A stretch of DNA of 64,000 bases from Ruaniaceae bacterium KH17. Its GTDB lineage: Bacteria; Actinomycetota; Actinomycetes; Actinomycetales; Actinomycetaceae. Both the position numbers and the translations under genes were made by a program. This document shows positions 31,796-39,989 of this stretch, in pieces (position 1 is the first letter of the stretch; each line of letters opens with the position of its first letter). The DNA lies in assembly GCA_900199505.1 (NCBI GenBank), contig FZQV01000004.1, positions 1-64,000 on the forward strand. The letters are read 5' to 3'. The notes beneath the pieces are model-generated. The model ran no database searches. It was not told the DNA's origin and was given only the letters and a program-made list of their open reading frames with translations.

Positions 31796-33049
31796 CTATA
31801 TGGCTTCGGTCGCGAGCGCGGCCTGGAGTGCCGGGGCGACGAGATCGATCTGCCAGGGGCGGGCCTCGGTGCGCTCAAGGACCTTTCGGACATCCCCATC
31901 GAGCCACGCGGCGCCACGCTGCAAGGCGGGCGAGAGCAGGTTCTCCTGCGGAATGTTGTGCTCCTCGCTGAGTGCCGCCATCGTCTCGCGCACGATCACG
32001 AGCCGCTTGGCGGCGTCCGGGTTCACGTTCTTCCAGTTGCGCGGATCCGGCAGCGACTCCCGGCTGGGACCACGCCGCGGAGGGAGCTCGGCCGCGGGCA
32101 TCTCCAGCGCGCGCCGATACGCCGCCTCCCAGCGCGGCCGCTGCGCGTTGAACGACTTGCTCCCGGCCAGCGAACTCGGGAGCGGCTCACGCGCGGCAAT
32201 CGCCATGATCGCGCGATCGTTTAGGACCTTGCCCGGCGCCTTGTCGAGCTCCTGAGCGATCTGATCGCGCACTGTCCAGAGTTCGCGCACCACGGCGAGG
32301 CCGCGGCGAGACTTCGTCTCGGTAATCCGAGACGTGCGGCGCCAAGGATCCGCGCGCGGCGGCTTCGGGGGAGCGGTACGCTCGTACTCAAACTCCTGCC
32401 GCGCCCACTCGTCCTTGCCCTCGGCTTCCAGATCGTGAGCGAGCCGATTCCGCAAAGCCTCCAGGTACACCACGTCGAGCGCGGCATACTCGAGCCAGGA
32501 CTCCGGCAGTGGCCGCGTGGACCAGTCCGCAGCGGAGTGCTTCTTGGCGAGGTGAATGTCGAAGATTTCCTCGAGCATGGCACCGAGACCCACGTGCTCG
32601 CGTCCCAGGAGGCGGCCGGCGAGTTCGGTGTCGAAGAGCGCGGGCGGGTAGAGCCCGAGTTCGGTGAGACAGGGCAGATCTTGGGTGGCCGCGTGCAGGA
32701 TCCATTCGTCGGTCGCGAGCACCTCTGCGAGCGGGGAGAGATCATCAATGGCGATCGGATCGATGAGGAAGTTCTCGCTCTGGCCGCGCTTGACCTGAAC
32801 GAGGTACGCACGCTGTGAGTACCGGTACCCGCCGGCACGCTCGGAATCGACCGCGAAGGGGCCGCTCTCAGCGGAGAGTTCGCGGACGGCGTCGGCTAGA
32901 GCATCCGCAGTGTCGATGACGCGCCAGGTGACACGCGCCTCGTCAGGCTCGTCACTCCCGGGTCGCTCGGCGGCAGTCCCGTCAAGGAACAAAGGAGTCC
33001 CAACCACGCCTCGAGGTGCGGCGAGAGGTCTGTCGTGTTCGGTGTCCAC
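31796..33049 (-). CDS. RNase D-like exonuclease with HRDC domain
   Basis: A 417-residue DEDD-type 3'-5' exonuclease. The three exonuclease motifs are present: FAVDSERAGG (Asp/Glu pair), HAATQDLPCL and YAALDVVYL with the Tyr-x3-Asp of the DEDDy class. An HRDC helical domain follows at about residues 225-305 (AVVRELWTVRDQIAQELDKAPGKV) and a second HRDC-like region ends the protein. A role in tRNA/rRNA 3' maturation is typical. GTG at 33049 has GGAG eleven bases upstream but overlaps the DUF3000 gene by 154 bases; no better start was found. Confidence 0.88.
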   Translation of the reverse strand: MDTEHDRPLAAPRGVVGTPLFLDGTAAERPGSDEPDEARVTWRVIDTADALADAVRELSAESGPFAVDSERAGGYRYSQRAYLVQVKRGQSENFLIDPIAIDDLSPLAEVLATDEWILHAATQDLPCLTELGLYPPALFDTELAGRLLGREHVGLGAMLEEIFDIHLAKKHSAADWSTRPLPESWLEYAALDVVYLEALRNRLAHDLEAEGKDEWARQEFEYERTAPPKPPRADPWRRTSRITETKSRRGLAVVRELWTVRDQIAQELDKAPGKVLNDRAIMAIAAREPLPSSLAGSKSFNAQRPRWEAAYRRALEMPAAELPPRRGPSRESLPDPRNWKNVNPDAAKRLVIVRETMAALSEEHNIPQENLLSPALQRGAAWLDGDVRKVLERTEARPWQIDLVAPALQAALATEAI

Positions 33050-33498
33050 GAAGCGCGTATCTCCATTTCGATGTCGCTATCGGTCAGGTCGAGCCCGCCG
33101 AAGGATTCGGACATGGTGCGGGTCACCGTGCCCGAGACGTGATGGTAGCCCGCGCCACCCTCTTCCAGGGAATCGAGTAGCCAGGTCCACCCGGCTTCGG
33201 CCAAGAGTGGGTCCATGCCCATCTCGGGGTCGATCGTGGCGGAGACCATCACGATCACGCGGAACGTGCCGTGCCACGCATCCTGCCCGGCCGGATCATG
33301 GAGCGCCACGAATCGGCCGTGCCCGAGCATATCGTCTGGATCGGTCCCCGAGGGATTCACTTCCGCCGTGAGCGCCAGCGCCCATGGCGCGATCCGCGTG
33401 GGTGGCGGGATCTCGGTGAGATGAATCTCGGGGCGCGCCCGGGCGCCCTTCAGGCTGGTGAGCGCCTCAAGAAACTCGGCGGGCACGGATTCGTTCAC
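32896..33498 (-). CDS. DUF3000 family protein
   Basis: A 200-residue soluble protein of unknown function with the DUF3000 core: RPEIHLTEIPPPTRIAPWA, GRFVALHDPAGQDAWHG, DPLLAEAGWTWLLDSLE and a SDIEMEIRASW strand. The last 20 or so residues go beyond the usual end and lie within the 154-base overlap with the RNase D-like gene. GTG at 33498 has GGAG about five bases upstream. DUF3000 next to an HRDC ribonuclease is the common actinobacterial order, suggesting an operon. Confidence 0.88.
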   Translation of the reverse strand: MNESVPAEFLEALTSLKGARARPEIHLTEIPPPTRIAPWALALTAEVNPSGTDPDDMLGHGRFVALHDPAGQDAWHGTFRVIVMVSATIDPEMGMDPLLAEAGWTWLLDSLEEGGAGYHHVSGTVTRTMSESFGGLDLTDSDIEMEIRASWTPNTTDLSPHLEAWLGLLCSLTGLPPSDPGVTSLTRRVSPGASSTLRML

Positions 33499-33558
33499 TT
33501 CTCCAGGCTAGGGGGTGGTCCGACGGGGTCGTCGGTGCCGCGCCGATAGACTGGGCGC

Positions 33559-34785
33559 ATGGTAGCGATCTCTCCCGTCCTGATCGGCTCGGATCTCGGC
33601 GAATACGCAATCGCACGGCAGTTTCATGAGGTCGGCAACTCAATCTCGACCACGATCGCAAACTCGCCCCGCGGCTTCATCAATGATTCGGCAATCTTGC
33701 GGACGGTGATCATCGGTTCGGGTGCCTCGGATGCGGCCCTGGAAGAGGCTCTGGACCAAGCCGCCAACGCGGCGATTGCCCGCGATGAAAAGCCGGTGTT
33801 GCTGGCGAACACCGATACTCAGGTGGACTTCGTAAACGCTCGGCGTGCGCAACTGGAGGAGAAGTTTGCGGTGCTGGTGACGCCCGAAGAGTCCGTCCGC
33901 GCCGTCACGGATAAGTCGCTGCTGGCGCCGCTGGCGCAAAAGGTGGGGCTGAAAACACCGAACGAGGCCGTGCTGACCCAGGCCGACGGCGTCCCGGCGG
34001 CTGCGGCAGGATTGCAGGCTCCGTACATTCTCAAGTCGGCATCGTCGTCGGATTGGGAATCGCTCCAGTTCCCGGGGAAGCTCAAGGTGTACGTGTGCCA
34101 GACCGTCGCTGATGTGGAACGGCATGTGACGGCGGCATTCGAGGCCGGATTCACCGGGAAGTTCCTGCTCCAGGAACTGATTCCGGGCGATGACACGGCC
34201 GGATACGTCACCACACAGTACGTGGATCGAATGGGGCAGATCACGGTTCAGGCGACCGCGCGAATGCTCCTCGCGATTCACACGCCGAACCTGCTTGGCA
34301 ATATGGCGCTCGGCCTCGTGGAGTGGTACCCCGAGATCGCCGAGCCGGTGGGTCAGCTCCTGCAAGGCATTGGCTATCGCGGATTTGCCACTGCCGATAT
34401 CAAGGTCGATCCGCGAACGGGCGAGCGATACCTTCTGGACATCAACCCGCGCATCGGACGCTCGAGCTATCTCATGCCGATTGGTGGCGTGCACGGCTTG
34501 ATGGCGGCCCTGGCCGACTGGAGCGGAAGGACGCATGACCCGCAGCGAACCTCGGGCTCTGCCGTCTACCGGATCGTGCCAAAGCGGCTCCTGAACCGGT
34601 ATGTCACCGATCCGGAATTGCTGGCGCACGTGAAGAAGGCGGCACACGATGGTGGCGCGATTCATCCCCTCGATTATCGGGAGGATCGCAATACTCAGCG
34701 CACGCTCTTCCGATACGCGGCCTCGCTCAACCACATGCGCAATCTGCGAGAGGTCTACCCGCGGCCCACGCAGACGAGCTTCTGA
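33559..34785 (+). CDS. ATP-grasp carboxylate-amine ligase, D-aspartate-ligase-like
   Basis: A 408-residue ATP-grasp enzyme. The N-terminus (PVLIGSDLGEYAIARQFHE) resembles enterococcal Aslfm, which activates D-aspartate and links it to the lysine side chain of the peptidoglycan stem. The ATP-grasp core includes APYILKSASSSDWE, the FLLQELIPG strand, and the metal ligands in DIKVDPRTGERYLLDINPRIGRSSYL. The gene faces a FemX-type gene with only two bases between the stops, so both may build an interpeptide bridge (as A4-alpha types have in Actinomycetaceae). The amino acid it uses cannot be told from sequence; other carboxylate-amine ligations are possible. Confidence 0.8.
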   Translation: MVAISPVLIGSDLGEYAIARQFHEVGNSISTTIANSPRGFINDSAILRTVIIGSGASDAALEEALDQAANAAIARDEKPVLLANTDTQVDFVNARRAQLEEKFAVLVTPEESVRAVTDKSLLAPLAQKVGLKTPNEAVLTQADGVPAAAAGLQAPYILKSASSSDWESLQFPGKLKVYVCQTVADVERHVTAAFEAGFTGKFLLQELIPGDDTAGYVTTQYVDRMGQITVQATARMLLAIHTPNLLGNMALGLVEWYPEIAEPVGQLLQGIGYRGFATADIKVDPRTGERYLLDINPRIGRSSYLMPIGGVHGLMAALADWSGRTHDPQRTSGSAVYRIVPKRLLNRYVTDPELLAHVKKAAHDGGAIHPLDYREDRNTQRTLFRYAASLNHMRNLREVYPRPTQTSF

Positions 34786-34787
34786 GG

Positions 34788-35759
34788 CTACTTCCTTCGC
34801 TCGAGCACCCCATTGAGCGTGTGGTAGAGCGCGAACCGAAGCTTTCGGACGGGAATCTCCCACGTCCCGGAAGTCTCGACTCGAGTGCCACCACCGCGGA
34901 CCTTGAAGGTTGTCAGGCCCGTCCATGGGTGATCCTCCGGCGCATCCGGAGCGGCAACTCCATACGTGTCGAAGACGGTGTGCCCGGTTGCGCGAGCGTG
35001 CACCATCGCAAAGACGAAGAGACCCGTTGCCGGCGAGATGTCGCGGTACTTTGAGAAGTTTGCCGCGTGCGCGTAACTGAGTACCTTGCCATCGGTGAAG
35101 TAGAGAATCGAGGCAATGGGACGGCCTTCAAGCTCGGCGAGCATGACGCCGCCTGCGCCGCGCGGGAAGAGGGTCTTCGCCATGAGCCGGTAGTACTCGT
35201 CCGTGTGCGGGTTCATGCCGGTGCGGTCGGCGACGTCGTGGATCATCTCGATGAAGTGCTCCACATCGGCGGGATCCTGCGAGACCTTGTAGTTGATGCC
35301 TTCCCTCAGGGCCTTCCGGTAGCGCCGGCGGAACGTGCTGGATGCCTGTGCGATGACCTGGTCCTCGGTCAGTTCCTCCGCGTCCACAAGATTGACGATT
35401 GTGTGTGCGGGTTGCACGTCATGGTGTGAGCGGCGCGCACCTAGAGCGCCGAGTGTCTCGGGCGTGACATCGTGCCGAGGCTCGAAGCGCACGAAGTCCA
35501 GGTGACGCGTCTTTGCGATCTCGGTCAGGTCGGCGACTGCGGCGACCAGATCCGCAGGCGTCTCGTAGACGGGACCGTACGGAACGTAGATGCGACTGGA
35601 GAATCGGCGTCGCTCGATGATCGCGAGGTAGGACCAGCCGTCTCCGGATCGAACGAGCACCTCGTTGCCACGTTCCTGCTGGAAAGCTCCCCACGCGTCG
35701 CCTTGGAGGAAGTGCCGTTCGTGGACGACGAACTCGACGGGGTCAATCGGGTGCTCCAT
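34788..35759 (-). CDS. FemX/FemAB-type peptidoglycan bridge aminoacyltransferase
   Basis: A 323-residue protein with two GNAT-like halves, as in Weissella FemX. FemX-family hallmarks are FLQGDAWGAFQ near the N-terminus, RRRYRKALREGINY in the middle and, in the second half, GGVMLAELEGRPIASILYF followed by the SYAHAANF block and FDTYGVA. The family transfers an amino acid from aminoacyl-tRNA onto the lysine of the peptidoglycan precursor; here it lacks the long coiled-coil arm of FemA. A GGAGG lies 13 bases before the ATG. Its neighbour is the D-aspartate-ligase-like gene. Confidence 0.88.
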   Translation of the reverse strand: MEHPIDPVEFVVHERHFLQGDAWGAFQQERGNEVLVRSGDGWSYLAIIERRRFSSRIYVPYGPVYETPADLVAAVADLTEIAKTRHLDFVRFEPRHDVTPETLGALGARRSHHDVQPAHTIVNLVDAEELTEDQVIAQASSTFRRRYRKALREGINYKVSQDPADVEHFIEMIHDVADRTGMNPHTDEYYRLMAKTLFPRGAGGVMLAELEGRPIASILYFTDGKVLSYAHAANFSKYRDISPATGLFVFAMVHARATGHTVFDTYGVAAPDAPEDHPWTGLTTFKVRGGGTRVETSGTWEIPVRKLRFALYHTLNGVLERRK

Positions 35760-35850
35760 AAGAATGCAATCGCCTCCGGTTCTCGACTGATGCTGAGCTT
35801 TACTACTCTAGCCTGATTGCCGCGGCACCCGGCGAAGCGAGGCGCCCCGG

Positions 35851-37533
35851 CTATGGCCGGACGACGGCGACGGCGTGGGGGCCGAGCGTGAGGACGCCGT
35901 CCTCGAGAGCCGCGGGACCCCAGGACCAGAGCAGTTCGCCCGGGGCATCGTGTGTGCTTGTGCCCGCGCCGGCGTGTGTCACGACCGCGATCCGGCCGCG
36001 ATCGATCCGGAACCAGCCGTCCCCGTAGCTCGGCTCGCACACGGAATCATCCGCGATCAGGGAACGAAGCTCGATGAGTTCGCGATACGCAGCTAGGACC
36101 TCTGGATCGATCGCCTCCCAGTCCAGCTTCGAGTCGAGGAATGTGGTCTCGGATTGTGGATCGGGCACCTCGAAGCCGTCACCATAGAGCTTCTCCCAGC
36201 CATGCTGGGCGAACTCCGTAAGCCGCCCCTCTGAGACGGCCTTCCCCAAATCGCCGTCGTGATCCGTGAAGAACCGGAAGGGGCGAGTGGTGCCCCATTC
36301 CTGTCCCTGAAACAGCATCGGGGTGAACGGGCCGAGTAGCAGGAGCGCCGCCCCCGCCATCACGGCGCCGCGCGGGAGCCGCTCGTCCGGGCGATCACCG
36401 AGACCACGGTTACCCACCTGATCGTGGTTCTGGGTGAAGGTCACGAACTGGGTCATGTCGACGCCGTCGGGCAGGGGGGAGCCCCACCGCTTCCCCCGGA
36501 AGGTGGAGTAGTCGCCGTCGTGCACGAACACCTGCCGGAAGGCCTTCGCAAGGGTCTGCGGAGTCCCGAAGTCGACGTAATAACCGAAAGTCTCCCCGGT
36601 GAGGTACGAATGCAGGGCGTGATGGACGTCGTCGGCCCACTGGCCATCCATCCCACGGCCGCCCTGAGACGTGGGGGCGATGGTGCGTGGATCGTTCTCG
36701 TCCGATTCGGCCACCAGCGTGAGAGTCCGTCCCAGCTCGTCCTGCCACTTGTGCGTGGCGTCCGCAAGCTCGGCGAGGATGTGGCGGTCAGAGTCGTCGA
36801 GCAGGGCGTGCACGGCATCCAGCCGCAGCGCGTCGATGTGGAACTGTTCGAACCAGTAGCGGGCGTTGTCGAGGATGAACTCGCGCATCCCGTGTGCGCC
36901 GGGCGTATCGAGGTTCACCGCCCAGCCCCAGGGCGTCTCGTGGGCGTCGGTGAAGTACGGGCCGAACTGAGAGAGGTAGTTCCCGGCAGGGCCAAGGTGG
37001 TTGTAGACCACATCGAGGGCGACGGCGAGGCCGAGCCCGTGGGCCGCGTCCACGAATCGCTGGAGGGCGGAAGGTCCGCCGTATGCCTCATGGACTGCAA
37101 AGAGTGCCACGCCGTCGTAGCCCCATCCGCGCGCGCCCGGGAATGCGGCGAGCGGCATCAGCTCGACGACGCCCACCCCGAGTTCCGCCAGATGCGGCAA
37201 CTTCGCGATCGCCGAATCGAGCGTGCCCGCGGGAGTGAAGGTACCCACGTGAAGTTCGTACCAAAGCGTGCCGAGCGTGCGACCGGAGTCCCAGGAGGCA
37301 TCTGACCACTCGAAGTCGAGGTCCAGTGCCTGGGAGGGGCCGTGCACGCCGTGTGGCTGAAATCGGGACCGCGGATCGGGGAACCCGGGACCGCCATCGA
37401 CGGACAGGAGGTACTCAGTACCCTCCGGCAGGTCGGCACTCCAGTACTCGCCGACGTGCTCCAGAGGGAGCCGTGCCCCACCGATCAGCGCATCGAGAGA
37501 GGACGCGTGAGGGGACCAGACGTTGAGTTTCAT
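35851..37533 (-). CDS. treZ: Maltooligosyltrehalose trehalohydrolase
   Basis: A 560-residue GH13 enzyme that cleaves trehalose from maltooligosyltrehalose, the last step of the TreYZ pathway. An N-terminal carbohydrate-binding domain precedes the barrel. The nucleophile is D239 (ALRLDAVHAL), the acid E276 (LVAESDEND), and the DVVYNHLGP and FTQNHDQVGNR motifs are present. The start overlaps the treY stop (ATGA), so it is translated from the treX-Y-Z message. Last gene of the operon. Confidence 0.95.
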   Translation of the reverse strand: MKLNVWSPHASSLDALIGGARLPLEHVGEYWSADLPEGTEYLLSVDGGPGFPDPRSRFQPHGVHGPSQALDLDFEWSDASWDSGRTLGTLWYELHVGTFTPAGTLDSAIAKLPHLAELGVGVVELMPLAAFPGARGWGYDGVALFAVHEAYGGPSALQRFVDAAHGLGLAVALDVVYNHLGPAGNYLSQFGPYFTDAHETPWGWAVNLDTPGAHGMREFILDNARYWFEQFHIDALRLDAVHALLDDSDRHILAELADATHKWQDELGRTLTLVAESDENDPRTIAPTSQGGRGMDGQWADDVHHALHSYLTGETFGYYVDFGTPQTLAKAFRQVFVHDGDYSTFRGKRWGSPLPDGVDMTQFVTFTQNHDQVGNRGLGDRPDERLPRGAVMAGAALLLLGPFTPMLFQGQEWGTTRPFRFFTDHDGDLGKAVSEGRLTEFAQHGWEKLYGDGFEVPDPQSETTFLDSKLDWEAIDPEVLAAYRELIELRSLIADDSVCEPSYGDGWFRIDRGRIAVVTHAGAGTSTHDAPGELLWSWGPAALEDGVLTLGPHAVAVVRP

Positions 37534-39989
37534 TCCACTCTCTTCAGGACAACAACCGGAGAGGTTGTGAGGATGTCAGAGACGAGCCGCGCAGTGTTAT
37601 CGAATGTGGTGCCGGTGATGATGTCCGTCCACTCGCCTTGCGGCAGAACCACCGTGTGCTCACCAAACCCGCCGCGCTCGAAAACTCGCCGGGTGAGTCG
37701 TGAGGCTACCGTGACCACGCGTGGAATCGAGCCGCGCGAGAACGCCAGCACGTTACCTGTGGACGCCGCGAGCGGCCGATAGTGGGCCTCGGGACCAACG
37801 AACGCGTCCGGGACCTGCCTGCGTAGCTGCAGGATCGCCGTGACCAGCGCCAGCTTCTCGTCCTGGAGCGTACGCGCGCCGTGCGTAGCGTCAAGAGCTG
37901 CGTCGAGCCCGGCCACGTCGAACGGGGCGCGGTTGTCGGGGTCCACGAGGCGATTCGAGAGCCGCTCGCTGCCCTGATAGAGATCCGCGACACCCGGGGC
38001 CGTCAGCTGGATCGCCTTCTGGCCCAGCACGTTCGTGCGAACCTCGCGGGCCGTGAGTCGTGCGAAGTCGGTCAGGAGCGCGCGGACCTCGGGATCGGCC
38101 ACCAACGCCTCACAGATCGCCGTCAGTGCGGCTTCGCCCGCGACGTCGGGATTGGTCCACGTGGTCCAGAGCTTCTGCTCCTTGGCCGCCTTCAACATGT
38201 AGCGAGTGAGCCGGTCCGGCTCGATCGGTCCGTCCTGCCACGTTCCCCAGAGAATCTGCCAGAGCAGGTTGCGGGTGTGCCCCTCCACCTGGGCGGCCCG
38301 AGGCTTGAGTGTGGTGGCGAGCTGGACCCACTCGGCAGGGTACTCCGAGATCACGTTGATCCGGGCGCGCACGTCCTCGGAGCGCTTGGTGTCATGGGTG
38401 CTGAGCAGGGTCATGGTGGCCGGCCAGGCGGCGGAAATGCGCGTGCACCAGGCATGGAGATCATCGGGAGTTGTGCCGAAGGTGTCCGGGGCGCCGCCCA
38501 CCTCGGTCAGCGAGACCAGGGGCGTCCATCGGTAGTAAGCGGTGTCTTCCACGCCCTTCGCGGTGACGGCGCCGGTGACCTGCTGGAAGCGCACGATGAA
38601 CTCGCCGCGGCGTTCTTCGTGCTGGCGCCCGGCCGAGCCCACCTCGCGTCCGAGCACCAGATCGACGACGACGTCGAGGGTCTCGATCAGATCGTCGTCG
38701 GCCAGGCGTGCCGCGGCGATGGCGGCGGCACGCCGGATCACGGCCTCTTCGCTGCCCGGCGCAGTCTCGCCCGGCACCACGTAGGCGCGGTATCGATCTA
38801 CGGCGATGACGAGCTCGGTGATCGTTGCTTGGAAGGCGCGCTTCGTGTGATCGCGCAGCCGGATGTCTTCGTGGCAGATCGAGCTGGCGATCGTGGTGAG
38901 GCGCTGGATCTCGGTGAAGAGCGAGGTGGTGGCCATCTGCCGCTTCGCCTTCGTGATCTCGCCCTGGAGCGTCTCGGTACTGCCGGTGGCTTGATTTGCG
39001 AGTTGCGTGAGGGGGAGCCCACCCGAGGGATCCACGAAGAGCGAGCCAATCCGCCAGGCGGCGTCGTAGCCGGTGGTGCCGGCGACCGGCCAGTCATCCT
39101 GCAACTCCTCGTCGGCTTCGAGGATCTTCTCGGCGACAACCCAGGCGCCGCCGGTTGCCTCATCGAGCCAGCGGAAGTATCCACGCGGATCGGCGAGGCC
39201 ATCCGGGTGATCGATACGGAAGCCATCGATGCGGCCGTCATGGAAGAGCTCGAACAGGAGTGCATGGGTCGCGTCAAACACATCGCGGTCTTCCACGCGG
39301 ACAGCTGCCAGCGAGCCGACGTCGAAGAAGCGCCGGTAGTTCAGCTCCTCGTCCGCGACCTTCCAGTAGGCGAGCCGATAATGCTGGGACTCAAGCAGAT
39401 GCGCGAGCGGCAGCTGTTCGGTGCCGGGCTTCACTGGAAACACATTCTCGTGGTAGCGCAACACCCACGAGGGCTCGGCCTCGCCGGGCACGGTGAGCTG
39501 TTCAAGCCCGATCGTTCCCTTGGCGATCGCGGTGCCCACCCGCTCGCCGAGCACGGCCATCAGAATTCCGTCCTCGTGCACAGAGCCGTCAAACCAGCTT
39601 GCAAAGGGCGAGTCTTCGCCGTCGCGAAGCACGGACCACATCGCGCGGTTCTGCCAGAGTGGGGAGGGTACGGCCATGTGGTTGGGCACCACGTCGACGA
39701 TCACGCCCATCCCTCGAGCATGGGCGGCGCGGGCCAACGACTCGAAGCCGGCGCGGCCACCCAGCTCGCGGTTGATCACGGTGTGGTCGACGACGTCGTA
39801 GCCGTGGGTCGAACCCGCGGCGGCCTGGAGGATGGGGGAGAGGTAGAGATCGGTGACACCCAGCCTCTCGAGCACCGGTAGTGCGGCCTCGGCGTCCGCG
39901 AAGCCGAACTCGGGCTGGAGTTGCAGCCGGTAGGTGCTGATGGGCTGCCGGTTCTCGCCGCGGGGCGCATGCGTGTGCTGCCGCTCCAT
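37530..39989 (-). CDS. treY: Maltooligosyltrehalose synthase
   Basis: An 819-residue GH13 enzyme that turns the reducing-end alpha-1,4 bond of maltodextrins into an alpha-1,1 bond. Signatures are ISTYRLQL at the N-terminus, VDVVPNHMA, DGFRIDHPDGL (nucleophile Asp) and, in the C-terminal part, LLSTHDTKRSEDVRARI. ATG at 39989 overlaps the treX stop (TAATG); the frame is open 39 codons further but that lies in treX. A 666-codon frame opposite to it is an antisense shadow. Confidence 0.95.
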   Translation of the reverse strand: MERQHTHAPRGENRQPISTYRLQLQPEFGFADAEAALPVLERLGVTDLYLSPILQAAAGSTHGYDVVDHTVINRELGGRAGFESLARAAHARGMGVIVDVVPNHMAVPSPLWQNRAMWSVLRDGEDSPFASWFDGSVHEDGILMAVLGERVGTAIAKGTIGLEQLTVPGEAEPSWVLRYHENVFPVKPGTEQLPLAHLLESQHYRLAYWKVADEELNYRRFFDVGSLAAVRVEDRDVFDATHALLFELFHDGRIDGFRIDHPDGLADPRGYFRWLDEATGGAWVVAEKILEADEELQDDWPVAGTTGYDAAWRIGSLFVDPSGGLPLTQLANQATGSTETLQGEITKAKRQMATTSLFTEIQRLTTIASSICHEDIRLRDHTKRAFQATITELVIAVDRYRAYVVPGETAPGSEEAVIRRAAAIAAARLADDDLIETLDVVVDLVLGREVGSAGRQHEERRGEFIVRFQQVTGAVTAKGVEDTAYYRWTPLVSLTEVGGAPDTFGTTPDDLHAWCTRISAAWPATMTLLSTHDTKRSEDVRARINVISEYPAEWVQLATTLKPRAAQVEGHTRNLLWQILWGTWQDGPIEPDRLTRYMLKAAKEQKLWTTWTNPDVAGEAALTAICEALVADPEVRALLTDFARLTAREVRTNVLGQKAIQLTAPGVADLYQGSERLSNRLVDPDNRAPFDVAGLDAALDATHGARTLQDEKLALVTAILQLRRQVPDAFVGPEAHYRPLAASTGNVLAFSRGSIPRVVTVASRLTRRVFERGGFGEHTVVLPQGEWTDIITGTTFDNTARLVSDILTTSPVVVLKRVE

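Noticed and set aside
37881-39881. A 666-codon open frame opposite to treY
   Set aside because: Antisense frame created by G+C-rich third positions; treY has clear GH13 motifs, the antisense product resembles no family, and it runs across conserved codons.
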